Source: Flavobacterium bizetiae
Lineage (GTDB): Bacteria > Bacteroidota > Bacteroidia > Flavobacteriales > Flavobacteriaceae
DNA length: 64,000 nt
Direction: 5' to 3'
Assembly: GCF_902804475.1 (NCBI RefSeq)
Contig: NZ_CADCSU010000107.1
Span: 1 to 64,000 of the forward strand
Part shown: positions 1-7,496 of the stretch, one piece after another
How positions within the stretch are numbered: the first letter of the stretch is position 1
Layout of the letters: every line of letters begins with the position of its first letter
Program-made: the position numbers and the translations under genes
The notes under the pieces: generated by a model
The model's database searches: none
What the model was told of the DNA's origin: nothing
Seen by the model: only the letters and a program-made list of their open reading frames with translations

Positions 1-2
1 TA

Positions 3-233
3 TGTTTTTCATTATTTTCTACATTAGACATTCTTCCTGAAAATTTACAATCTTTAAAAATCACAAAGAATGTTTTGGCGTTAATATACACGAAATTTTT
101 AACAGAAAATTTCAATGAATTTAGCGATTTAGATACTATTATACATGAAGAATATTGGATTGAGCAAATTCGCAAATCAATGGTAAGGGATATTTGGCCT
201 AACATAGAAAATGTTAAAATTTTACTCAAATAA
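3..233 (+). CDS. 3' end of an unidentified protein (5' truncated by the window edge)
   Basis: An open frame enters the window at the left edge and runs to a TAA at 231-233, giving the last 76 residues of a protein. The visible part is Lys/Asn/Ile rich, predicted helical, with no membrane segment or recognisable motif; it ends ENVKILLK. It converges on the minus-strand DUF1963 gene whose stop is 55 bp away. I do not recognise the family. The coding call rests on an uninterrupted frame in AT-rich DNA with plausible residue composition, so it is moderate. Confidence 0.55.
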   Translation, partial: CFSLFSTLDILPENLQSLKITKNVLALIYTKFLTENFNEFSDLDTIIHEEYWIEQIRKSMVRDIWPNIENVKILLK

Positions 234-287
234 AATTAAGGAAAAAAAAATTATACTAGTAAAATTGGTTTGAGTTCTATTTAATTT

Positions 288-986
288 TTAATAAAAATCA
301 CAATAAAATACCCACTCTTGAGTCTTTCTATTTTTGGCTAAATAAATATTTCCGCTGTCTACAATATTTAAATTTGCTTTCCCGTCAGAAGCAATTTGGA
401 AAACAAATTCGAAATCTTCTCCAAAATTAATTCCTGATTGACAATATGTTGCGTAACCGCCAATTTTGTGGCTATAATTGTTTTCGATAATATCGTAATA
501 AGAATCAATAATTCCCGAGTCTTCAAGCTGATTGATTTTATCTGATATATCGTCTGGTATTTCAGGATCTTCCCAAACCGGATAATCTTCCTCAATAAGT
601 CTATTTGATAAAGGAAAAGGTTTTATAAATGAAGTGTCATTTTTTAAATCTTTAACTACAATATTATCTACGCTTTTATATTCACGTAAAACCCAATTAT
701 TTCCATTAGCAGTTAAGTCCATTGGAAATTTTTTAGAAATGAAAACGGTAATAATCTTAGATTCTTTTAAAATCTCTGGTACAAAAGGTAAATCATTAAA
801 GCATAATTGAAATAAAGGAAGCATCAATTCTCCATCATTATCTAATGGGATTTCTTCATCTTCGTGATATAAGTAGATTCTGCCAATCCAACTTTCTGTA
901 ATTGAGTTAGTTGGTTTAAAACCACCAGATGTAAATTCTGTTGCTTTTCTTGCAAGTTGGTTTTTAATTATTTTAAGATCTTTCAT
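288..986 (-). CDS. DUF1963 (YwqG-like) family protein
   Basis: A 232-residue soluble protein without signal peptide. The C-terminal half carries the pattern typical of DUF1963/YwqG proteins: an SHKIGGYATYCQSG stretch around residues 170-185 followed by acidic strand-rich sequence (FEFVFQIASD) and a closing W-x-FYCDF. The N-terminal half holds WIGRIYLY and a LFQLCFNDLP segment, also usual for the family. Function is unknown; members often occur in immunity-type or stress gene neighbourhoods. The next minus-strand gene upstream is the small unknown at 1086-1283, with 99 bp between. Family assignment is from motif memory, not a search. Confidence 0.75.
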   Translation of the reverse strand: MKDLKIIKNQLARKATEFTSGGFKPTNSITESWIGRIYLYHEDEEIPLDNDGELMLPLFQLCFNDLPFVPEILKESKIITVFISKKFPMDLTANGNNWVLREYKSVDNIVVKDLKNDTSFIKPFPLSNRLIEEDYPVWEDPEIPDDISDKINQLEDSGIIDSYYDIIENNYSHKIGGYATYCQSGINFGEDFEFVFQIASDGKANLNIVDSGNIYLAKNRKTQEWVFYCDFY

Positions 987-1085
987 TATTAAGATAAAGT
1001 ACAGAGTTCTTTAAGTAGTAAATTGTTTCCGAAAATAATGCTTTTTCTGTATTTCCAGTTATATTTTAGAAAGTATTTCCATAAT

Positions 1086-1283
1086 TTACGGAATGAAACA
1101 GGACGAAAAAACAACAAAACTTCCATTTGGGAAATTCCCTCTCCAGCCACACGGAAATCCACCATCTTTATAAATACTAATTTCGTTTTCAATAAAAGGA
1201 ATTTTTTGATCGAGGTAAGTATAAAAAAGCAAGAAGTTATAAAAGTCGTTGGCAACAAAGTCAATAAAATCATATAAATTCAT
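1086..1283 (-). CDS. small conserved-looking protein, function unknown
   Basis: A 65-residue frame from MNLYDFIDFV to SCFIP. It has a helical N-terminal half and a DGGFPCGWRGNFPNG motif near the C-terminus, a Gly/Trp-rich ending that I associate with small uncharacterised Bacteroidota proteins. The frame could start 13 codons further upstream, but those codons lie inside a dispersed repeat (bases 1290-1320 resemble the ttcgcaaagct family), so the internal ATG at 1283 is preferred. It sits just upstream of the DUF1963 gene on the same strand. An immunity-type role is only a guess from that neighbour. Confidence 0.5.
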   Translation of the reverse strand: MNLYDFIDFVANDFYNFLLFYTYLDQKIPFIENEISIYKDGGFPCGWRGNFPNGSFVVFSSCFIP

Positions 1284-1289
1284 TTCTCT

Positions 1290-1372
1290 CACAGCTTTGC
1301 GAACTCTGTGGTTTGCTAACATAATCTATTATAAAACTTTGCTCCCCATAGCTATTGGGATTACAGTTAAAA
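1290..1372. repeat. dispersed intergenic repeat, degenerate copy
   Basis: Two pieces of repeats found elsewhere in the window lie here: agctttgcgaactctg (about 1294-1309), close to the inverse of the 20-mer at 31034-31053 and 34141-34160, and ccccatagctattgggatta (about 1345-1364), close to cccgatagctatcgggatt at about 34273-34291. The order of the two pieces, repeat then palindrome, is the same as at 34141-34299. It separates the small unknown gene from the NTF2-like gene. Confidence 0.55.
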
Positions 1373-1375
1373 ATC

Positions 1376-1744
1376 TCATTCAAATTTTAAACTAGCATTT
1401 CTTGACATCAAATACGAGGTTAGTTTTTTTATTTTTCCTTTTTCCATTTCAAAAACATCACAAAAAACAGCGTCAAGAATATTGCCGTTTTTCATATTTC
1501 CCTGCACAGCACCTTCTGCAATGACAATATTATTTTCCTCTATCAATTTTATAATCTGAATAGAGGGGCTTCCAACAAAATTATCATTCTCAATTTCTTT
1601 ATCAAACGCTTTTTTACCAATATGCTGGTAAATACCCGGCATTTCCCAAATCACATCTTCGGTGAGGCAGGCAAGTATTCTTTCATGATCGCTTACTCTA
1701 AAAGCAGCCATATATTCATTTACAGTTTCTTTGTTTAGTGTCAT
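1376..1744 (-). CDS. SnoaL-like / NTF2-fold protein
   Basis: A 122-residue soluble protein. The N-terminal pattern (VNEYMAAFRVSDHERILACLTEDVIWEMPG) is the first helix pair of the NTF2/SnoaL fold, followed by a strand-rich body (IVIAEGAVQG, ILDAVFCDVFEMEKGKIKKLTSYL) that forms the conical barrel. Family members are small-molecule isomerases, hydrolases or binding proteins; nothing here fixes a substrate. No signal peptide, so cytosolic. It lies 25 bp downstream of the lipocalin-like gene on the same strand and may be co-transcribed with it. Confidence 0.8.
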   Translation of the reverse strand: MTLNKETVNEYMAAFRVSDHERILACLTEDVIWEMPGIYQHIGKKAFDKEIENDNFVGSPSIQIIKLIEENNIVIAEGAVQGNMKNGNILDAVFCDVFEMEKGKIKKLTSYLMSRNASLKFE

Positions 1745-1769
1745 GTCTGTCCTTAATAAAAGTTAATAA

Positions 1770-2138
1770 TTACTCAGTCACTTTTTTATATTCAAAAGTT
1801 CCCATTTGTGGCGTGGTAATGATACGTTTGTTGGCATCAAAATAATCAACAGAGAATTTTACGGGCATGATAACCAGAATAATGGTAAGTTCAGCATTAT
1901 CCTTTGATAGTTTCCATTTTGCTTTATGAGTCTCTTCTCCAACTAAACTTTCAAAATCTCCATTTTCTTTAAAAACCTGATACACCTGATCGGTTTTATA
2001 ATACTCCTGAATGCTCTTTTCTTTTCCTTTTTTAGTCCATTTTACCAATTGCCATTTTCCTACAAGTTCTTTAGAAGTTTGAGCATTTACCGAGAGTCCT
2101 ATTAAAAAAATTACGATTAAAAATATTTTTTTCATCAT
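1770..2138 (-). CDS. lipocalin-like secreted protein
   Basis: A 122-residue protein with a clear Sec signal peptide (MMKKIFLIVIFLIGLSVNAQ, likely cleaved after Ala19-Gln20). The mature part opens with SKELVGKWQLVKW, the G-x-W motif of lipocalin-like domains common in Bacteroidota, and then a short run of predicted beta strands ending GTFEYKKV. It is expected to be periplasmic and to bind a small hydrophobic ligand, but no ligand can be inferred. Its 5' end faces the nrfH promoter region divergently. Confidence 0.7.
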   Translation of the reverse strand: MMKKIFLIVIFLIGLSVNAQTSKELVGKWQLVKWTKKGKEKSIQEYYKTDQVYQVFKENGDFESLVGEETHKAKWKLSKDNAELTIILVIMPVKFSVDYFDANKRIITTPQMGTFEYKKVTE

Positions 2139-2304
2139 TGAAGAAATTATGTATTGAAATATAAAATTAATAATTAATATGTTTTGTATGTGTAGATTAA
2201 GTAAAATTTACATTTAGAATTTCGATTGCAAATAATCAGATAAGAAAGCATTTTCTCAATAAAAAAAGCTTTGCATATGATTTTTATGGTGGTTTTCGCT
2301 TTTT

Positions 2305-2318
2305 CTGATAATTATCAT
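2305..2318 (+). promoter_or_regulatory. candidate Crp/Fnr-type operator of the nrf unit
   Basis: The bases at 2306-2317 form the perfect palindrome TGATAATTATCA. This contains TGAT-N4-ATCA, the core of the Fnr consensus TTGAT-N4-ATCAA. Its centre is 2311.5. If the TAnnTTTG element at 2341-2348 is the -7 box, transcription starts near 2354 and the palindrome is centred about 42 bases upstream, the position used for class II activation. The outer bases (C and T) do not match the full consensus. That it binds an oxygen- or NO-responsive regulator is inference. Confidence 0.5.
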
Positions 2319-2340
2319 TTATTTGTAGGAATTCACCATG

Positions 2341-2348
2341 TAATTTTG
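2341..2348 (+). promoter_or_regulatory. candidate -7 box for nrfHA
   Basis: TAATTTTG matches the Bacteroidota -7 consensus TAnnTTTG exactly and lies 24 bases before the nrfH ATG. A TTTG at 2322-2325 is only 15 bases upstream, short of the usual spacing near 19, so the -33 element is weak, as expected for an activator-dependent promoter. Confidence 0.5.
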
Positions 2349-2372
2349 ATCGTAAAATTAAGGGAAATTATT

Positions 2373-2993
2373 ATGATCAAGATTTTAAATTATTTATTGC
2401 CTCCACGTAAATGGGTACCCTTTGTTATAGTGGCAGTTGGAGTAGGAACGGGATTATTTGCTTACTTATTATATGTTTCGAATGCAGTTTCTTATCTCTC
2501 AGATGATCCTAAAACATGTGTGAATTGCCATGTAATGACCCCTTTTTATGCCACCTGGCAACATAGCTCACATGGGCGCGTAACCACTTGTAATGATTGT
2601 CACGTACCTCATAATAACGTTTTTAATAAATATTTTTTTAAAGCAAAAGATGGTATTTATCATGCAACCGTATTTACATGGCGTGCAGAACCACAGGTAA
2701 TTCATATTAAAGAAGCAGGAACAGATGTGGTTCAGAAAAACTGTCAGCGCTGTCACGGAGATCTTAATGCAAATGTTAAGACAACAGGAGTTACACTGCA
2801 GAGCAAGAGTCATGGCGAAGGAAAATTATGCTGGGATTGTCATCGCGAAGTTCCGCATGGCAAAGTAAACAGTTTGTCCTCTGTGCCCAATGCAAGAGTT
2901 CCTTTATTAGAATCTCCAATTCCGGAATGGCTGCAAAAACAAACCGATAGTACGGCAACAGAAAAACAGAAAGAATCAAAACAAACTAAATAA
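2373..2993 (+). CDS. nrfH: cytochrome c nitrite reductase small subunit, quinol dehydrogenase NrfH
   Basis: Membrane-anchored tetraheme cytochrome that oxidises menaquinol and passes electrons to NrfA. The 206-residue form starting MIKILNYLLPP has one N-terminal membrane helix (about 14-36) and four CxxCH heme sites at 49-53, 73-77, 124-128 and 153-157. The first is CVNCHVM, with the downstream Met that ligates the unusual first heme in characterised NrfH. A frame extending 34 codons further upstream lacks family character and would cover the promoter, so the ATG at 2373 is chosen. nrfA follows after 38 bp. The C-terminal tail is Lys/Gln-rich and dispensable-looking. Confidence 0.95.
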   Translation: MIKILNYLLPPRKWVPFVIVAVGVGTGLFAYLLYVSNAVSYLSDDPKTCVNCHVMTPFYATWQHSSHGRVTTCNDCHVPHNNVFNKYFFKAKDGIYHATVFTWRAEPQVIHIKEAGTDVVQKNCQRCHGDLNANVKTTGVTLQSKSHGEGKLCWDCHREVPHGKVNSLSSVPNARVPLLESPIPEWLQKQTDSTATEKQKESKQTK

Positions 2994-3031
2994 AAAACAA
3001 ACTAAAAAATTAATTAAATACAGATATAATT

Positions 3032-4519
3032 ATGGCACCACTAAAAGAAACTATAAAACGCAAACCATGGATAGGATGGGTAATGTTTGGCCTTACAATG
3101 CTGGTTGTATTTATGCTGGGATTACTGGTAAATAGTGTAATGGAACGTCGTACAGAAGCTTTATTTGTAAACAAAGTATTAGCTCCTGTTGGTCAGTTCG
3201 AATCTAAAAATGAAGTTTGGGGAGCCAATTATCCTCGTGAATTTCAAACCTATTACCAAACTGCCGATACTACTTTTGCAAGTAAATACGGTGGTGGAAA
3301 AATGAAAGATATGTTGCATGACGATCCGCGTATGGTAGTACTTTGGGCTGGATATGCTTTCTCTAAAGATTACAGTCAGGGTAGAGGACACTTTTATGCA
3401 TTAGAAGATATTTACAATACTTTAAGAACGGGAGCTCCAAAAGGACCTCAGGATGGACCTCAACCTGCTAGTTGTTGGGTATGTAAATCTCCGGATGTGC
3501 CACGTATGATGGATAAATTAGGTATCGATGAGTTTTACAAACAAACATGGGCTGCTTTAGGGCCAGAAATTGTAAACCCAATTGGATGCGCGGATTGTCA
3601 CGATTCTAAAACCATGAACCTGAAAATTACACGTCCTGCTTTAATCGAAGCTTTTAAAGAACAAGGAAAAGATATTACCAAAGCAACTCATAACGAAATG
3701 CGTTCATTGGTTTGTGCACAATGTCACGTAGAATATTACTTTGATAAAAAATCTGTAGAAGGTGCTGCTAAGGTAAAATTCCCTTGGAAAAACGGTATGA
3801 CAGTAGAGGATATGGAAAAATATTATGATGGTATTGAATTCTCAGACTTTACACATGCCTTGAGTAAAGCTCCAATCCTTAAAGCACAACACCCTGATTA
3901 CGAAATTCACCAAATGGGTATTCACGGCCAAAGAGGAGTTTCTTGTGCAGATTGTCATATGCCATACAAAAGTGAAGGCGGACAAAAATTTACAGATCAT
4001 AAGATACAATCACCTCTTAATAACGTAGCCAATTCTTGTCAGGTTTGTCACCGTGAAGAAGAAAAAACATTGGTAGCAAACGTAACGGAGCGTCAGGATA
4101 AAATTTATCAAATCCGTATTGAGCTTGAAGATCAATTAGTAAAAGCACATATTGAGGCAAAATTAGCATGGGATAAAGGAGCAACAGAAACTCAGATGAA
4201 AAATATTCTACAGTTAATTCGTCAATCTCAATGGCGTTGGGACTTTACTGCAGCATCACACGGAGGATCATTCCACGCTCCTTTAGAAACTGCCAGAGTA
4301 ATTACCAATGGTCTGAACAAAGCAGCCGAGGCAAGAATAGCTTTGGGTAAAGTACTAGTTTCTTTAGGACAAACAGGACCAATACAATATCCTGATATTT
4401 CGACCAAAGCAAAAGCACAGCAATTTATAGGTCTGGATATGGCTAAAGAAAGAGCTAATAAAGCTGAATTCAAAAAAACGCTTTTACCGCAATGGCTCGA
4501 ACAAGCAAAGAAAAAATAA
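3032..4519 (+). CDS. nrfA: ammonia-forming cytochrome c nitrite reductase NrfA
   Basis: Catalyses six-electron reduction of nitrite to ammonium on the outer face of the cytoplasmic membrane. The 495-residue protein has an N-terminal membrane segment (about 13-36) and five heme motifs: the diagnostic active-site CWVCK at 148-152 with Lys as axial ligand, then CADCH 186-190, CAQCH 228-232, CADCH 305-309 and CQVCH 336-340. The active-site Arg (LRTG, R132), Tyr (CHVEYY) and His (GIHG, H298) of characterised enzymes are present. The five-heme CxxCK type and the adjacent nrfH make the call firm. The four-gene order continues with heme-attachment genes. Confidence 0.97.
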   Translation: MAPLKETIKRKPWIGWVMFGLTMLVVFMLGLLVNSVMERRTEALFVNKVLAPVGQFESKNEVWGANYPREFQTYYQTADTTFASKYGGGKMKDMLHDDPRMVVLWAGYAFSKDYSQGRGHFYALEDIYNTLRTGAPKGPQDGPQPASCWVCKSPDVPRMMDKLGIDEFYKQTWAALGPEIVNPIGCADCHDSKTMNLKITRPALIEAFKEQGKDITKATHNEMRSLVCAQCHVEYYFDKKSVEGAAKVKFPWKNGMTVEDMEKYYDGIEFSDFTHALSKAPILKAQHPDYEIHQMGIHGQRGVSCADCHMPYKSEGGQKFTDHKIQSPLNNVANSCQVCHREEEKTLVANVTERQDKIYQIRIELEDQLVKAHIEAKLAWDKGATETQMKNILQLIRQSQWRWDFTAASHGGSFHAPLETARVITNGLNKAAEARIALGKVLVSLGQTGPIQYPDISTKAKAQQFIGLDMAKERANKAEFKKTLLPQWLEQAKKK

Positions 4520-4559
4520 TTGCTATTTTAAGCAAATAAATATAAAATATATTTGAAGA

Positions 4560-4600
4560 GGGTTCATACAAGTTTCACTTAACTGTATGAACCCCTTTTC
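4560..4600 (+). terminator. hairpin between nrfA and resB (partial terminator or mRNA-stabilising stem)
   Basis: GGGTTCATACA (4560-4570) and TGTATGAACCC (4584-4594) form a perfect 11-bp stem with a 13-base loop, followed by CTTTT. The T run is short, so termination is probably partial. It could favour nrfHA over the maturation genes or protect the nrfHA message from 3' decay. Confidence 0.6.
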
Positions 4601-4629
4601 AAGTTAAATGTTTCAAATTCAAAATAAGA

Positions 4630-5877
4630 ATGAGAATAGTTAATTTAGAAAATCAGAAAGTTTTTAAAAAGAAGCTTTGGCAGTTTCCCTGGGATTATAA
4701 AGAATCATTTATAATTGCTGGGGGATTACTGATAACAGGATACTTATTACAAATTACGACAAGGACAAGTATAAAAGCTGTAAGTGCGCCCGTAAATTAT
4801 ATTATTGGCGGTTTGTTTATAGTGATGTTGTTATTACTGCATTTTACCAGTAGAACGCATCCCTGGGTAAAATGGTTAAGATCTGTTCCTGCATCCGTTA
4901 GTGCTATTGTTTTAGTCTTAATTCAGGCCATTATTATGGGGACACTTCCTCAGCAAAATTTTGTCGAAGGGGTAAAACCGGATTTGTTTGGTTTTTCTTT
5001 TGTTCTAACCAGCTGGCCATTTATAATCGCGCAATTGTATTTTCTTACTACTCTTGGTCTTGCAACTCTTAACAGAATGACACCATGGCAATGGAAAAAC
5101 TGGGGATTTATACTGAATCATTTAGGTCTTTTTATTGCAATGACTGCCGGTATTCTTGGAAGCGGGGATCTGCAACGTTACACAATGAAGCTTTATGAGA
5201 ACCAATTAGTTTGGGGAGCCGAAAATGAAGAAGGTGTAATGGTGCCAATGCCTATTGCTTTTGAACTTACAAGTTTTGATATGGAAACCTTTACGCCAAA
5301 ATTGGCATTAGCAGATATTACCAATAACAGTATTGAGACAAAAGGAGTCAATGCGCTGCGCATGATTACCAAAGGCGACAGTTATGATTATAAAGGGTAC
5401 AAAATTAAAATTGTTAACTATATCGAAGACAGTAAGTTTACCGGAAATGGTTATTTTCCTGTTAACGAAGAAGGTGCAACTCCTGCTGCTTTAGTCGAAG
5501 TAAAATCAGCAACAATAGACACTACTGCCTGGATTAGCTGCGGAAGTTTTGCAACTGAATATTCTTATTTGCAGTTGAATGATAAACAAGCCATTGTAAT
5601 GCTACAACCAGAAGCAAAAAAGTACAGTTCGCATGTAAATGTCTATGTTAAAGATGGTAAAAATGATAAAACTGTAATCGAAGTTAACAAGCCTTATAAG
5701 GTTGGAGGCTGGAAAGTATACCAATTAAGTTACGACGAAAAATTTGGAAAATGGTCTAAATTAAGTGTTGTAGAATTGGTTCGTGATCCCTGGTTGCCTG
5801 TTGTATACTCCGGTATTTTTATGATGATTATTGGAGCAGCCTATTTGATTTTTAAAGGAAGAGGGACTGTGATTTAG
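4630..5877 (+). CDS. resB: cytochrome c biogenesis protein ResB (Ccs1/CcsB-type)
   Basis: System II cytochrome c maturation protein that works with CcsA to deliver and attach heme to apocytochromes outside the membrane. The 415-residue protein has several N-terminal membrane helices (roughly 28-48, 58-75, 87-108, 122-145, 160-176), a large extracytoplasmic region (about 180-385) and a final helix (about 392-410), the ResB architecture. The C-terminal region has the family-typical VNKPYKVGGWKVYQLSYD segment. It lies 110 bp after nrfA and 54 bp before ccsA, so it is probably dedicated to NrfH/NrfA maturation. Bacteroidota commonly keep these genes with nrfHA. Confidence 0.88.
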   Translation: MRIVNLENQKVFKKKLWQFPWDYKESFIIAGGLLITGYLLQITTRTSIKAVSAPVNYIIGGLFIVMLLLLHFTSRTHPWVKWLRSVPASVSAIVLVLIQAIIMGTLPQQNFVEGVKPDLFGFSFVLTSWPFIIAQLYFLTTLGLATLNRMTPWQWKNWGFILNHLGLFIAMTAGILGSGDLQRYTMKLYENQLVWGAENEEGVMVPMPIAFELTSFDMETFTPKLALADITNNSIETKGVNALRMITKGDSYDYKGYKIKIVNYIEDSKFTGNGYFPVNEEGATPAALVEVKSATIDTTAWISCGSFATEYSYLQLNDKQAIVMLQPEAKKYSSHVNVYVKDGKNDKTVIEVNKPYKVGGWKVYQLSYDEKFGKWSKLSVVELVRDPWLPVVYSGIFMMIIGAAYLIFKGRGTVI

Positions 5878-5931
5878 CTCATTACGAGTATGAATTAACG
5901 TTTGAATTATATATAATTAAAGATTTTTTAA

Positions 5932-6735
5932 ATGAATTACTGGATCTATTTTTCTCATTATGCATTTGTAGCTATTATTTGCTGGCTAATTTGTATGTTG
6001 TTTCAGGTTATAAAGTTAAAGCGCAATAAAATGTTACCTATTTTGCTTTTTGCAGCATTAGGAGGTTTGTCTATGATTGTCTTTACCTATAACTTATGGC
6101 AAAACTTAGGGCGTCCGCCAATGCGTACCCTTGGTGAAACCAGACTTTGGTATGCCGTTTTTTTGCCTGTTATTGGTATTATAACATATATAAGGTGGCA
6201 GTATAAATGGCTGCTCAACTATAGTTTGGTAATGGCAACTGTATTTTTGGCCATTAATTATTTTAATCCTGACACTTATAACAAAGCCTTAATGCCGGCT
6301 TTACAAAGTGTTTGGTTTGTACCCCATGTTTTAGTGTATATATTTTCGTATGCTCTACTTGCTGCTTCCTCAATTGTGGCGTGTTACGGCTTATTTGAAT
6401 ATTATCGAGGCAAGTATAAAAAGACCATACTTGAATTGGCCAATAATTTGGTTTATGTAGGTTTTGGTTTTCTTTCGTTAGGATTATTGTTTGGAGCTTT
6501 ATGGGCAAAAGAAGCCTGGGGGCATTATTGGACCTGGGATCCTAAAGAAACCTGGGCAATGCTTACCTGGTTAGGATATTTAATTTATATACATATTCAT
6601 TATCGTTATCCGGAAAGTGTTAAACCTGTTTTGATCACTTTGGCTCTGGCATTTGTAGTACTGCTGCTTTGCTGGTTTGGAGTAAATTATATGCCATCTT
6701 CAGCACAAAGTGTGCATACTTATACCAATGGATAA
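5932..6735 (+). CDS. ccsA: cytochrome c biogenesis protein CcsA (heme handling, WWD domain)
   Basis: Membrane partner of ResB in system II. The 267-residue protein is almost wholly hydrophobic with about eight helices. The tryptophan-rich heme-binding WWD motif is visible near the C-terminal third as WGHYWTWDPKETWAMLTW, and conserved His residues flank it (WFVPHV earlier, IHIHYRYPE after), as expected for heme ligands. The ATG at 5932 follows an AT-rich leader. It is the last gene of the nrf unit and is followed by a strong intrinsic terminator. Confidence 0.92.
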   Translation: MNYWIYFSHYAFVAIICWLICMLFQVIKLKRNKMLPILLFAALGGLSMIVFTYNLWQNLGRPPMRTLGETRLWYAVFLPVIGIITYIRWQYKWLLNYSLVMATVFLAINYFNPDTYNKALMPALQSVWFVPHVLVYIFSYALLAASSIVACYGLFEYYRGKYKKTILELANNLVYVGFGFLSLGLLFGALWAKEAWGHYWTWDPKETWAMLTWLGYLIYIHIHYRYPESVKPVLITLALAFVVLLLCWFGVNYMPSSAQSVHTYTNG

Positions 6736-6738
6736 ATT

Positions 6739-6780
6739 AAAAGGAGCAGAAATTCACAACTAAATTTCTGCTCCTTTTTT
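6739..6780 (+). terminator. intrinsic terminator of the nrf unit, possibly bidirectional
   Basis: A perfect 16-bp stem, aaaaggagcagaaatt at 6739-6754 pairing with 6763-6778, has an 8-base loop and ends in a T run on the plus strand. It lies between ccsA and the convergent GNAT gene; the A run on the left arm gives a shorter T run on the minus strand. Confidence 0.92.
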
Positions 6781-6792
6781 TATTAAATATCG

Positions 6793-7479
6793 TTACTCAT
6801 TCTTGGATATATTCCAAAAGCTCATTTTTCTTCTCGTTACAAAACCTAACTTTTCATATAATGCAATTGCACCAATATTACTTTCGACGACATGCAAGTA
6901 AGGCGTTTTATTTTCGTCAAAAATCGCATTTACACATTGTGCAATCAGCTGTTTTGCGTAACCCTTTCCGGTATGATCAGGATGGGTAATAATGGCACTG
7001 ACTTCTGTAAAATGATCCATTTTCATTCGTTCTCCTGTAATTGCTACTAATTGATTTTCTTTGAAAATTCCGTAGTAATTACCTAATAAGGCGGTTTTAT
7101 TTTTAAAATATCCTGGCTGAACTAAATTGACCAATTGTACTAATTCATCATTATGTTCTTCAGTAAGTTTTACGATTTCATCAGTTATAGGTAGCTCTAT
7201 TTTATCATAAACAATCATTTGCAGGCAAACCAATTCTTTTTCAATTTTTAAAGAGTTGGGTATTTCCGGTTTTTCGCCCACAATGAAAAACTTCTCTGAT
7301 AATGCCGAATATTGGTTGACGGCCTTTAAAGTACTTTCAGATAGGTCAAAACCTCCAAAAGGACAATAATCAGGATTGTAGAATTTAGTTCCGTTATAAT
7401 CAATTGCAAATGCTGTGTGGATTTCTGATAATGAATTCCAAACGGGATTGTCAAGCTTATTTTCTTGTATACTTTTCAT
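6793..7479 (-). CDS. GNAT-family N-acetyltransferase
   Basis: A 228-residue cytosolic protein with the GNAT domain in its C-terminal half. The acetyl-CoA binding segment reads VSAIITHPDHTGKGYAKQLI (about residues 164-183), with the usual strand-PGxGxG-helix order, followed by LHVVESNIGAIALYEKLGFVTRR, the C-terminal GNAT motif B. The N-terminal 100 residues are less conserved and probably set substrate choice, which cannot be predicted. The gene lies 17 bp downstream of the esterase gene on the same strand and is likely co-transcribed. Confidence 0.88.
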   Translation of the reverse strand: MKSIQENKLDNPVWNSLSEIHTAFAIDYNGTKFYNPDYCPFGGFDLSESTLKAVNQYSALSEKFFIVGEKPEIPNSLKIEKELVCLQMIVYDKIELPITDEIVKLTEEHNDELVQLVNLVQPGYFKNKTALLGNYYGIFKENQLVAITGERMKMDHFTEVSAIITHPDHTGKGYAKQLIAQCVNAIFDENKTPYLHVVESNIGAIALYEKLGFVTRRKMSFWNISKNE

Positions 7480-7496
7480 TATTGTAAATGTTGCCG

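Noticed and set aside
989..1273. 94-codon minus-strand frame next to the DUF1963 gene
   Set aside because: Overlaps the better small gene at 1086-1283 in another frame; Leu/Phe/Lys-rich without domain.
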